This document shows positions 44,440 to 55,501 of a stretch of 64,000 bases of DNA, piece after piece (position 1 is the stretch's first letter; every line of letters begins with the position of its first letter). The position numbers and the translations under genes were made by a program. The notes beneath the pieces were generated by a model. It had not been told where the DNA came from. It ran no database searches and saw only the letters and a program-made list of their open reading frames with translations. This DNA is from Saussurea involucrata (Eukaryota; Streptophyta; Magnoliopsida; Asterales; Asteraceae): positions 26,323,696 to 26,387,695 of the forward strand of contig CM066312.1 in assembly GCA_033807775.1 (NCBI GenBank), read 5' to 3'.

Positions 44440-46440
44440 GTTCTGACATTCAGTACTACACATGATGAACCTGCAAAACAGATTAAGTAGATTTTGGTAC
44501 CCAACGGAACTTGGGTCATGACTTGTTAAATGTAGTTCTTTTTGAAGAAATATTATAAGTACCGTGCCAAAATTGTACATTTTCTTGCTTAAGAAAATCA
44601 TGAGTTCCACAAGAAGAACAACAAAGTTGCTTTTGTGCCAACCTAATCAAATGATTTGCAAAATAAACAGGATTAGGTTTAGCAAAAGACTTACTTTTAT
44701 GAGCCTTGTTCTTTTTGTTCATCGGCGGTGGATGAACAAATGATTTTGGGGCATTTCTTTCAGGAGTAGTTCCTTTTACTTTCCAAACCATCTTTACAGG
44801 CTTAAAGATAGGTGTATCTGAACCTGTAGCATCACGGTTGTAGAAACGATTAGAAGGACGCATCCGATCTGTTGAAAGATTGTTTGACTTGATAGACCTT
44901 GTCGAAGAAATATGTTCACGAAGTGAACCAGAAGCGGTCTTGAATGAACATTCCGAATCAGCTGAATCATCATACGACGATTGAACATTAGTATCGGCAC
45001 TAAATTGTTCAAATAATTCAACTTTGAAGTTAATCGCTTCCAGATTCTGAATTCTGTCTGAAAGAACATTTCTTTCACGAACAGTCAAGTCAAATTTCTT
45101 CTGTAGATTAGATTTGATTTTCTGCTCTTTCATAACCTCCGATGCTAAAAGCAGACAGCTTCTTTGTTAACTTTAAGATTTCAGCCTTAAAGATGTTTCT
45201 CTCTTCTTCAAAACTGTTCTCAGATATGTCTTTGAAAATTTCCATGTTTTTTCTTTTGAAAACTCTTTTTTTCATTTTCAAAAACATTCTTCTTTTTAGC
45301 AAAATATTTTCTCTTTTTTTCCAACAAAAATTCCAATTCAGATATTTTCTTTGAAAGCTCAGCACTTTGTGATTCAAAAACTTTTCTTTCAATATCAAAA
45401 TTCACTCTTTCCTTCTCAGATTTTCTTTTTCAAGAAATAAAACTTTTTCAAAATCAGAAATTTGTTTTGAAAGTTTTATGCATTTAAGTTCAAGAGCTTT
45501 CTGTTGCTTCTCAAAACTAACTCTCTTTTCATCAATCAAAGCATTATGGTCAGGAAGCTTTTTAGAGACATCAAATTCACAAGTTGTTCCTTTGTCACAA
45601 ATTTCAGGGTTTGAATTCTCCTTGGAAACAAGGTTAGAATGAACTTCGAAATCCTTATCAAAAGAAGAACTTTCAAGATTAAACCACTTTCTCAAAGTAA
45701 ATTCTTTTCTCTCGTTTTCCAAAAGAATTTCCAAATCAATTACTTTCTTGGAAAGCTCACTTATTTTGTCTTCAAAAGATTTACTTTGAGTTGCAAAATT
45801 TGCTCTTTCACTTTCAAATTGACTATGCTCAGAGAGTAAAATTTTCTCAAGATCCGATACTTTCTTAGAAAGCTGGAAACACTTTTGATTGACCTTTTCT
45901 TTTGCATCAAAAGCACTCTTGGATGAGTCTGAAAACTTTTTAATCAAAGATTTTTCGTAAATAGTTTTCTCCTTTTCCAATTCAGTCTTGAAGCTAGAAG
46001 ATAGTTCCTTAAAGCTATTTGAGTAAACAGCTGAAAGAATTTTTTTTTTCAAGCTCAAATTTCATCCTTTGTTCTAGAACTTATTTTTCAAGTTCACATA
46101 TTCTTTCTTCTAGAACCAAAGGTGGAACATATCGTTTTGCTTCAAAAGGTTTTTCGCAATTGGGTTTAGTAGCATAGATTTCAAAATAGTCATTCAAAAG
46201 TTTTCCATGCGGATTCTTTTCATATTTTTCATTCTATAGAGTATACCAAAATGGAAGTTGTATTTTTGTTGTCGTTAATCTTTTCGTAACTTCCTCTTAT
46301 TTGATTTATTCTTTATTTATTTCAGCAATTTCAAATTCAGGATAATATCTGGCATACCTCAGATATTTGAAATCATACAATGTTGGTAAAGATCTGCTTA
46401 CCTTGGCCAAATACTTTGGGTTTTCATAACCATGTCCCTA
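44440..46440 (-). pseudogene. Second coiled-coil gag remnant (B2), related to element B
   Basis: On the minus strand it starts inside a conserved N-terminal block (GYENPKYLAKVSRSLPTLYD near 46430) and continues through frames ending at 45402, 45108 and 44516 as a long lysine- and glutamate-rich coiled coil. The C-terminal block RPSNRFYNRD, MVWKVKG and then FRWVPKS matches element B, with a TGA at 44516-44518 before that ending. There are at least three frameshifts. No LTR, protease or polymerase is attached. The extra N-terminal block suggests a larger gag than the piece kept in B. Function as a gag segment is inferred by similarity. Confidence 0.72.
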
Positions 46441-46447
46441 ATATTTG

Positions 46448-47213
46448 TTGAGCTTAAAACCCCAGAGGAATTGGGAATTCCTGCATACGAAAATACCACC
46501 TGAAGAACCAATCCTCTTAGGGTGCGTTTGGTTTACGGGAATGGATTGGAATGGATTGGATTTGGATTTCAAATCCATTTCAATCCCACGTTTCCATAGA
46601 ATTTGGAATTGGAGGGTTTTGAAATTTTTGGATTTTTTGTTGAAATTCCATGTCTGGTGGATTTTGAAATCCTTTGGTGAAGGATGGGATTTGAAATCTA
46701 ATCTGGACTGGATTTCATAAATAGAATTTAGCTGTTTTTTTACTTCCCATGTTTGATGATGATGATGATGAGGGAGAGCACGTGAGGCATGTTTGTGAAG
46801 CATGTGAGGTTTATTGAAATCCAATCCATTCCCGTAAACCAAACGCACCCTTAGAATTCATTAGGTTACTGGGCTATAATGAAAACCTTGAAAAACTTAG
46901 CGCTTTCAAGAAAAGCTGATTCCCACCCCTATGGAACTTTATGTTCTCAGCTTTGAACAGAACCCTCACCTGCAAATATGGTAGCCAAGACCAAATAATC
47001 CCTGAAATAATGACTATCATGTATGGTTTCTCTACTTCCAGAGGAATTTCGACTACGCCACAATCATCTATGAAGAGCTTCTAGCCGCAGTAACTACCAA
47101 GAACAATGCTCTTGCTAGAGGCAAGCGTGTGGGAGAAGACAAGAATCTGAAGACAAACCGTTTTCCCAGATTAATCAGCTTGGCCATCAGAGAGGCCTTT
47201 GAAACTCTTCAAC
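46448..47213 (+). repeat. Direct duplication, copy 1 (with MITE)
   Basis: Without the MITE and one TTA this is about 432 bases and matches 47578-48010 closely, from TTGAGCTTAAAACC to TCTTCAACTC. The order of coding pieces shows that this copy is the displaced one, since it lies before the N-terminal part of the frame. Confidence 0.88.
46520..46850. mobile_element. PIF/Harbinger-like MITE
   Basis: 331 bases with terminal inverted repeats beginning GGGTGCGTTTGGTTTACGGG, imperfect further in, flanked by TTA at 46517-46519 and 46851-46853. The sister copy at 47641-47650 (TCCTCTTAGA) is the empty site with a single TTA. A TTA duplication and GGG...TTTGGTT ends are the mark of Harbinger/Tourist MITEs. 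There is no coding sequence, so it depends on a transposase elsewhere. Confidence 0.92.
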
Positions 47214-47577
47214 TCTTCAAGCTTCTTGAACATGCAACCATGGCACACCAAGACTCTGCAGAACCAAGCAGAATCGTCCTTGTCGACAAAATCATCATCC
47301 AACCCTACGTATTCAACGACAACAAATACAGACTTTCCAATAACACAACACTTTATGAGCCTTTGTACCACATTATTTTTGAGTTCTTCCATCGCTCTGA
47401 ACTATTTCTTGCCCTTACAAAAGCCGACGAGAATCTGCCACAGGTCTACGTGCAACAATGGTGGACTACCTGTCATTTTATCGAAGAAAGAAAGGGAAAC
47501 ATTGGAAAAGTCGATGCTGGAAACAACGCAAAAGCAGGAACTATTCGCATTCGTCCCAAAACCATCTGAAGGATCTT

Positions 47578-48010
47578 TGAGCTTAAAACCCCAGAGGAAT
47601 TGGGAATTCCTGCATACGAAAATACCACCTGAAGAACTAATCCTCTTAGAATTCATTAGTTTACTGGGCTACAATGAAAACATTGAAAAACTTAGCGCTT
47701 TCAAGAGAAGCTGATTCCCACCCCTATGGAACTTTATGTTCTCAGCTTTGAACAGAACCCTCACCTGTAAATATGGTAGCCAAGACCAAACAATCCCTGA
47801 AATCATGACTATCATGTATGGTTTCTCTACTTCCAGAGGAATTTCGACTACGCCACAATCATCTATGAAGAGCTTTTAGCCGCAGTAACTACCAAGAACA
47901 ATGCTCTTGCAAGAGGCAAGCGTGTGGGAGAATACAAGAATCTGAAGACAAACCGTTTTCCCAGATTAATCATCTCGGTCATCAGAGAGGCCTTTGAAAC
48001 TCTTCAACTC
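47578..48010 (+). repeat. Direct duplication, copy 2 (empty MITE site)
   Basis: The partner of 46448-47213, in the expected position after the N-terminal part of the frame. It lacks the MITE. Confidence 0.88.
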
Positions 48011-49470
48011 ACGCAACAAGGAGCTCCAACTCCAGTCTGGACGATGTTATCCTTCAGACCAACAATATTCGATACGTATCCCTCTACTCGCAGAGTCCTA
48101 AGGACTATGCTTAACTTGATTCATCCAGATCATCTTGCATCTGTAACTATAGACACGCTGCCCAACCTCAAGAACCTAAGGTGGGATCCCCAACATACTT
48201 AGGTCCGGAGCCTCAATTTGATGTATCCACAGAGAGTGAAGTAGAGGAAGAAAGACCAGAGGTAAGAGTACCAACAGAGGGGTCTTCCTCAGAGAGAGAG
48301 AGATGGAGAATGAAAATGTAGTTGACAGAGCACCCACAAAGGGGGCTGTCACAGAGGGAGCAGAGGGTGCTTCAGAGGGAGGGGAAGAGAATTCGACCTC
48401 CTCTGACAGCAATGAGTCTGAGCGTGCGAATCACGAGTTTTCTAACCTTTTAAAAGCCGAGAGCACAGAGAGATAAGAAAAAGATGTTCCAAGGAACACA
48501 CATGTGCATTTTAGGACACCCTCTCTCACTCCCAGTGCTGCCACGCAAACTGTTCATGTGGATCAAGCTCATATGGACATTGAGAAAGCGGTGCACACCT
48601 CAAACCCAAACCAGCATGGCCCGTCAGAGGCAGTCCTTCATGCCTCTGATGCACACTTAGCTGGGGAAGTCAACTTTAATAGTGATGACCAGTTGCCCCA
48701 GGACAGTAATAGGTCACCTACACACAATGATGCCTCTGTGGCTCATTTAGAAGGATCACACCATAGACCTGGGATTTTCCATATCGCGCGTAGTCTCTGC
48801 CCAACTCAGGGGCAGTGGGAAGACCTAGTTGCCATAGGGAAGATGAGTCTTGGTCATGACTCTTCCCATCACATCCGTTTTGCCTCTTCTGATTCTGAGG
48901 AGGAAGAGGAAAACGTTAACAGAACACCCAGAGATGTATCTCTTCATAGGGAACATCAAGGACCGGTTGGAAGTCCTTCCAGAGTCAACGCAACTGCAGC
49001 ACTGATAGGAGGCGCCTTTGAACTCGAGGCTCAAATGGAAATATGCGTTGGTTCTAATGTTCCCACCTCTGATCTTGTCACAAAAACAGAGTTCAAAGGT
49101 TTTTGTGATGAGATTAGAACCTCCTTGAATGAGTATAAACTTATCAATACAGGATTGGAGGAGTAGAAAAAGAATGCTGATACTTGTCTACAAAATGAGC
49201 TCAAAAACATCAAAACTCAGCTAGCAGAGACTTCTCAAAGACTGACAGATTGGGAAAAGAAGAGCTCTGAGGAGAACAAAAAGCTGCAATCAGAGATCTC
49301 AGCTCTGAAAACACAACTGATTGACTACCAGAAGGAAACCTCCAACAGAGATCCACCATCTGTCACTCTGTCAGAAGCTAACATCAGAGCTCTAAAAGAG
49401 GTGATTAACAACTCTGTCACTGCTGCCATCAACAATCTACCAACATCCTCTGCTACACCAACTTATGCTA

Positions 49471-49939
49471 CATGGTGTGTGTGTTTGCTCCTTGAAAGTC
49501 TCCAAATGGTCTTCTTTGTTCAAACTTGTTACATTTTTATATAAATAAACTAATATAACATTAATCTATCTAATACAAAATTAACAAAAAAAAGAATGCC
49601 TATTTACTATTACATATTTTATGAATAAATAAATATTACAACCATTTGAATAAACAACACAACCATCATCACAAGGGGTCATTGGCTTGTTTATACACAT
49701 CATTTACATACAACAAAAAACTAAACAAACACTTTGTTTTTCTAAAGCAACTTTTATGACCAAAAATGCATGTAAATTTTGGTCACATTAAATAACAATT
49801 ATAAACAAAAAAATTGCCAAAGATGTCATGAATGGACTTCTTCATGAAAGATGAAAAATCACCCATGGCTTCCAAAAACCAAGTTTTTCATATAAACAAG
49901 AAATCTTAACATGCATGCAAAAGTGGCTCTGATACCACT
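49471..49939 (-). other. Leader and primer site of copia A copy 1, 5' end
   Basis: It matches 52536-52737 joined to 54361-54633 of copy 2. The primer binding site for tRNA-iMet (complement of TGGTATCAGAGC) is at 49926-49937, two bases from the LTR. AACCATCATCACAAGGGGTC at 49661-49680 is the empty site for solo LTR F. There is no coding sequence. Confidence 0.85.
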
Positions 49940-50352
49940 TGTTGGGTTTTTGTTCAAAATACGATTTCAAAAACCATAACATTTTGCAATGGAAGCTTAA
50001 AACTTGAACAACACTGAAAACATTTCAACACCCACCAAGGATCCATTTGCATGCACATGAAAGATTAAAACATACATAGGGGGTTTCTAGAAAATACAAC
50101 CTTTGAATTCTTTTGCAAAGTCTTCTAGTTGGAGAAGATAGAGATGGCAAGAACTCAAGCAAGAGCTCCTCTAGAGTAGTCCACCAACAAGCTCCAACAC
50201 CAAATGTATGCTAGTACCTTCTTGAAGAAAGATGCAAAAGAGAGCTTCTAGTTCAACTCTACAATATACTTGAAATGAGAAGAAGCAAAAACCCACCAAG
50301 AATGGCGGTTTTCGGCCGAAGTCTAGAGAGGGAGAGAGGAGAGTGAATTTTT
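49940..50352 (-). repeat. Truncated LTR shared by copia A copies 1 and 2
   Basis: It matches 54634 to about 55046, starting TGTTGGGTTTTTG. It stops abruptly at GAGTGAATTT and joins protease sequence of copy 2 with a two-base overlap. By position it is the 5' LTR of copy 1 and the remains of the 3' LTR of copy 2. By eye it differs from the full LTR at about 13 of 413 bases. Confidence 0.85.
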
Positions 50353-51362
50353 GCTCCATTTCCCACGTGGAGTACGATTTCGCCTGTCTTCAGCTGCTTA
50401 CTTTTTCTGAACCCCTGTAACATGTTACATATGTGAGTTCCACACCCAGTATCAAATACCCAAGTGTTAGGTGAAAAAGTAAATAGATCTAATTCTATCA
50501 CATAGATACCTGAAGACCCTGCCTCGGTCTTTTTCTTCTTCAACTCAGCCAGGTAAGTAGGACAGTTCCTTTTCCAATGACCAATCGCACCACATTCAAA
50601 ACATGCGTCTTTTTTGGCCACTTTCTCCTTATTTTTAGTTTGAAGGGTTCAGGCAACCTGCTTGCCTTTGCCCTTAACAAACTTAGCCTTGGAGTTAGGG
50701 GTTTTGGGTTTCTTGGTTCCACCCTCCCGAATCATGAGCACATGAGGGGTTTTCTTTGGGAGATTCTTATCAGTAGCTTTGAGCATCTGATGCAGTTCTG
50801 AGATAGGTTTCTCCCAACCATTCATGTTATAGTTCATGATGAAGGGGTCATAGGATTTGGGCAAAGAGTTCCGAATTATATCCGTTGCCAATTCCGTTGG
50901 ATATTTAGAGCCAAGACGCTCCAAATGATCCAAATGACCTTTCATCACGAGGACGTGATTGCTCACATTTTCTCCCTCCTCCATATTACATGCGTGCAAC
51001 GATCGAACGGTTTCGAAGCGTTCTGTTCGGGCTTGCTGTTGGAACATTTCCTTCAGCTGATTGATCATATCAAATGCCGTGTGATTCCCGAAAATCTCTT
51101 GAAGTTCGGGAATCATTGAGGCTAGCATGAGACTCGACACATCGACCAAATCATCCACATATTTTGACCATTCAGCGTGAGGAGCCCTAGGAGTAACGAG
51201 AGGTTCATCGAGAATTGGGGTATCCAACACATACAACTTCTTTTCTGGCTTGAGAACAATTCTCAGGTTTCGGTGCCAGTTCAAGAAGTTGGTGTGGTTA
51301 AGTTTATCCTTTTCTAGGATGGATCGAAGGTAATTGGTGTGGTGGTTCGCACTTTGTGCCAT
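50353..51362 (-). pseudogene. Copia A copy 2 gag, zinc knuckle and partial protease
   Basis: Gag starts MAQSANHHTNYL and is open to a TGA at 50649-50651, where copies 1 and 3 have CGA. The same frame then gives the knuckle CFECGAIGHWKRNC and the protease site VFDTGCGTHIC. It ends after LHVGNGA at the deletion junction near 50352. Integrase, reverse transcriptase and RNase H are absent. Apart from one stop and the truncation the gag is well preserved. Confidence 0.9.
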
Positions 51363-52737
51363 CTACAAAATTTAACAAGGTTCTATTTAGTTTTTTTGAT
51401 TTTTAAAACTTTATTTATTAATACCCTTCATGTACTTAAAACATTAATAATATAAAGTCTAGGATCCAACGTTGCAAAACAAATAAATGGTTAGGTGACC
51501 TTTATCCCATCTATTTAATTCAACAAGGTAGGTGACGTTTACCAATTACATCCAAATGTAATTCCTAGTAATATGGGATCCTTAACAACGTTTGTTAATT
51601 GACATGTTTGATCCCATCTATGCCTCGGGTTTCTAATGCTTAGGTGACCTTTATCACAAAAGATTCCCGATCAAGTCATCCAACTTGAACAACATGTGGA
51701 ATCGGCGCATAACTAGTAGTTAGGTGACCTTTATCCCACTAGAAATCGCGAAACCACCTCGGCCATCAAAAGGCGATCCAAGTAGTTAGGTGACCTTTAT
51801 CCCACAAGGATCATGCAAGTGACGTGCGAGTGTTTTTCAAAAGGACGGCATAGACTTGCGTTTATAAAAGGGATTTTAGATGTATTATAATTCTAGCTTT
51901 ATAAAGCAACATATTGTATCATGTATATTGCATGCATCCAATATCACATGGTACTTATTATTTAAAAAAAACTTATATTGGTTCTTTTAGTTCAAAATAA
52001 AATCTCCGTTTTATTAACTATTTCGTTGCGGTCAATTTTAAACTAATATCCTATATTAAAGTTGAGTTTGAGCGCATTAGAACCAATTTTAGTCTTTTTA
52101 ATAAAACAACCTTTTATTATTTAGACATGGAGTTTGGATGAGTTTTAAAATCACAATTTTAACTCATTTTACAACTTCAAAATTTTTATAAGTTTTTAGA
52201 ATAAAACTCCTTTTATTAAAAACTCAATTTTATCATTTTACATTAAAATGTTATTTTGAAAAGCCAAACTCCAAAAGATGATTTACTTTTATGTTCAAAA
52301 TATTATCTAGCATGCAAAATTCTATTTCAACCACACATGATAATATCAACATAAACATTAATAACATTATGCAAAAAGTGTATAAACCAAGCCAAAAATT
52401 CTAGTGACAATTCTTGTGAACCAAACAAGAATGTCAAGTCCATTCCTAAGGGACTAAAGACCAAAACTTCAAAAAAGGGTCTTCAAGCTCCCACTTGCCA
52501 AAACAACCATTGCATGCAAAATCTTCTAGGAACTCCATGGTGTCTGTGTTTGCTCCTTGAAAGTCTCCAAATGGTCTTCTTTCTTCAAACTTGTTACATT
52601 TTTATACAAGTAAACTAATCTAACATTAATCTATCTAATACAAAATTAACAAAAAAAAGAATGCCTATTTACTATTACATATTTTATGAATAAATAAATA
52701 TTACAACCATTTGAATAAACAACACAACCATCATCAG
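51363..52737 (-). other. Leader of copia A copy 2
   Basis: It carries all five leader motifs (51492, 51529, 51641, 51721, 51787) and the 610-base stretch missing from copy 1. It is AT-rich, without genes, and continues at 54361-54633 beyond solo LTR F. Confidence 0.8.
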
Positions 52738-54360
52738 TGTAATGACCCAGTTCCCAAACATACATAATATACATCAATTAACATATTATACATAACATTG
52801 TTTCATAATAAAAGGCACATAATAAGTCACGTATGGTCCCTTAGTCTCCAAAACTATACAATACAAGACATAAGCATTTTCCAATCTCCGTCAGCTATCA
52901 ACCGCGTACTACACTTTATCCTTCTTTTTGCTATTAAAAGTTCCTCGACCTGGAATACATATTTTGGAAAACAAAATGAGGGTTAGACCAAAAGGTCTAG
53001 TGAGATAATCCCTGTCAGTTTAGTAAACCTTTGTAAAAACAAACATATACCTCAAGTAATTAAATACCAATCAAGACTCGTGCACTGTGTACAACTCCTC
53101 CTTCACATGGCCATATTAGTTGGTTGCAAGCCAACTAATTAGTTTACTCCGCTGCACTAACATACAACCAACTCCGCTGTTCCTTCGTACAGCCAAACTC
53201 CACCGGTCCTAAGCCCGACCAACGTGCACTCGTGTAGTGTAATGCTCATGTAAATACAATATACATCTCAATATATTATATTTCAAACATAAACACATAA
53301 TCGCACCATCTATCACATTCCCAATCCACACATATATGTATTCCAGTTTGAAAATGGTTAAAGTAAAACTCACCTGCTAGTAGTCACGTCACTTCTTATT
53401 TTTCAAAGTCGTAAGAATCTTCGTCACCAACTTCACAGAAATATGAAATACCCATATACATATTGTACTGCTATTAATCTACTGTACAAGACCCTTAAAG
53501 ACTAAGAATCTTAAATAATCCAAAATCCTCGATTCTTATCGCAACTATCCAATTGCGAGAACCCTTATCGCAACCTTCTTCTTGCGACACAGTAACTTGT
53601 CGCAACCCACCATTGCGACATCCCAACCTATCACAACTAACTGTTGCGATACCCTTCTTGTCGCAACCAACTGTTGCGATACCAATGAGCTTGTCGCAAC
53701 CCAAGGTTGCGATACTCATAACTATTGCAATCACCATAACTGTCGCAACCCACTATTGCGACATTCATAACTGTCTCAGTCAACTAAGTTCATACTTAAC
53801 CCAGAAATTTATATTTTTAGACCATGCATGTTTCTGTAATTTTGAAGAAATACTTAAGACCATAAATAGAAACTATCCATACACTCAGTTTGCTAAAAAC
53901 ATCCATAATTCATCAAAACCCATTTCTAAACCTTTTAGTAAACTAATAAACATAAAAGAAAGATTTTGTATAGGATTGTTACCTTTATTTCTTCAATTGT
54001 TTCAGCAATTCCAACTGAAATTCATCAGCTTTCTTCTTCTTAGTTTTCTCTCCTTTTTCTCTCTCTCTCCCTCTTGCCGTAACAAACTCACACAGACACA
54101 CACTTTAGTATTTTGCTAAAAGTCTCTAAATGAGACACCTCACAATGACTAAGGAGAGTGGGGTGGTGGAGGTGATTGGTTTAATCACTTTCACCATACC
54201 AACCTCAAGCTTCTCCCATATGGAAAAACATACCCTTATACTTCTATATTAAAATTAAAACTTACCCCTTATCTTCTAACTCCATAAAACTAATCCCAAA
54301 CTTACCTTAAAACCAAAATAATAAAAATTAAATAAACCAACAACGTACCCGGTTATTACA
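52738..54360 (-). mobile_element. Element F: solo gypsy LTR related to D and E
   Basis: 1623 bases. Read on the minus strand it starts TGTAATAACCGGGTA and ends GGGTCATTACA, as in the D LTR. Target duplications are ATCAG (52733-52737) and ATCAC (54361-54365), and copy 1 of A has the empty site near 49666. There is no internal sequence or second LTR, so LTR-LTR recombination probably removed the rest. It contains its own TCGCAA/TTGCGA array at about 53530-53775. Short open frames over the array are not genes. Confidence 0.92.
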
Positions 54361-54633
54361 ATCACAAGGTGTCATTGGCTTGTTTATACACATCATTTAC
54401 ATACAACAACAAAAATAAACAAACACTTTGTTTTTCTAAGGCAACTTTTATGACCAAAAATGCATGTAAATTTTGGTCACATTAAATAACAATTATAAAC
54501 AAAAAAATTGCCAAAGATGCCATGAATGAACTTCTTCATGCAAGATGAAAAATCACCGATGGCTTCCAAAAACCAAGTTTTTCATATAAACAAGAAATCT
54601 TAACATGCATGCAAAAGTGGCTCTGATACCACT

Positions 54634-55501
54634 TGTTGGGTTTTTGTTCAAAATACGATTTCAAAAACCATAACATTTTGCAACGGAAGCTTAAAATTTG
54701 AACAACATTGAAAACATTTCAACACCCACCAAGGATCCATTTGCATGAACTTGAAAGATTAAAACATACATAGGGGGTTTCTAGAAAATACAACCTTTGA
54801 AGTCCTTTGCAAAGTCTTCTAGTTGGAGAAGATAGAGATGGCAAGAACTCAAGCAAGATCTCCTCTAGAGTAGTCCACCAACAAGTTCCAACACCAAATG
54901 TATGCTAGTACCTTCTTGAAGAAAGATGCAAAAGAGAGCTTCTAGTTCAACTCTACAATAGACTTGAAATGAGAAGAAGCAAAAACCCACCAAGAATAGT
55001 GGTTTTCGGCCGAAGTCAAGAGAGGGAGAGAGGAGAGTGAATTTTTCCAAGTGTCTTTCAAATTCCAAGTCTTCTCTCTTTTTGTCAAAACACAAGACAA
55101 GCTCTTCATTTTCTATTGGACCACAAAAGGGTCCAATGGTCCGCATATTGCCACCCAACATGGCCAATGAAATAAAAGAAGGCCATGCAATTTTATACTT
55201 TTAACCCTTCTAGTTTAAAATGGTTAAAATCACATTTTAACTACTTTAAACTTTCTCCTTTTAATTTTAGTTACACATATGAGTCCATCATATGTATTAA
55301 AAAACTAAAAATTATTATTTGCATCTATAATATTATGAATCATATTCATTTATATTTTCAAGAAATAATTAATATTTATCAAGAATCATATTCTTATAAA
55401 TATCAATTTTGGTGTCTACTTGCTATATGGTGTGACCCTATAGGATCATATATTACCGGTAATATTATTTTATAATCATTCTTGAGCATATGGAACCAAC
55501 A
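54634..55501 (-). repeat. Complete LTR of copia A (5' LTR of copy 2, 3' LTR of copy 3)
   Basis: 868 bases, TGTTGGGTTTTTG to GGAACCAACA. The lower side has a primer binding site (54620-54631) and the upper side a polypurine tract complement (ATCTCCCACTTG, 55502-55513), so one LTR serves two internal regions. This is the reference copy for the partial LTRs at 1-4521 and 49940-50352. Confidence 0.92.

Larger units (their letters stand above)
46448..49470 (+). pseudogene. Env-like / accessory frame region of a plant retroelement, duplicated and broken
   Basis: The N-terminal part (about 47239-47569, MAHQDSAEPSR, VYVQQWWTTCHF) leads by a frameshift into the conserved middle (LKPQRNWEFLHTKIP, LLGYNENIEKLSAFK), then PPLWNFMFSALN, and the region around 47840-48000 encoding YEELLAAVTTKNNALARG. 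An acidic, serine-rich part (48504-49166) and a coiled coil to 49470 follow, with a TAG at 49164-49166. This resembles the extra frame downstream of pol in large plant LTR elements, but I know no biochemical role. The first 0.77 kb is a second copy of the middle section. The orientation is opposite to neighbouring B2. Assignment is moderate. Confidence 0.6.
50353..54633 (-). mobile_element. Copia A copy 2, lacking pol
   Basis: Minus-strand order is primer site (54620-54631), leader, gag, zinc knuckle, start of protease, then a direct jump into LTR sequence at 50352. Everything from the protease to the 3' LTR outer part is deleted. Solo LTR F (52738-54360) is inserted in the leader. The 5' LTR is 54634-55501. 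Confidence 0.87.
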
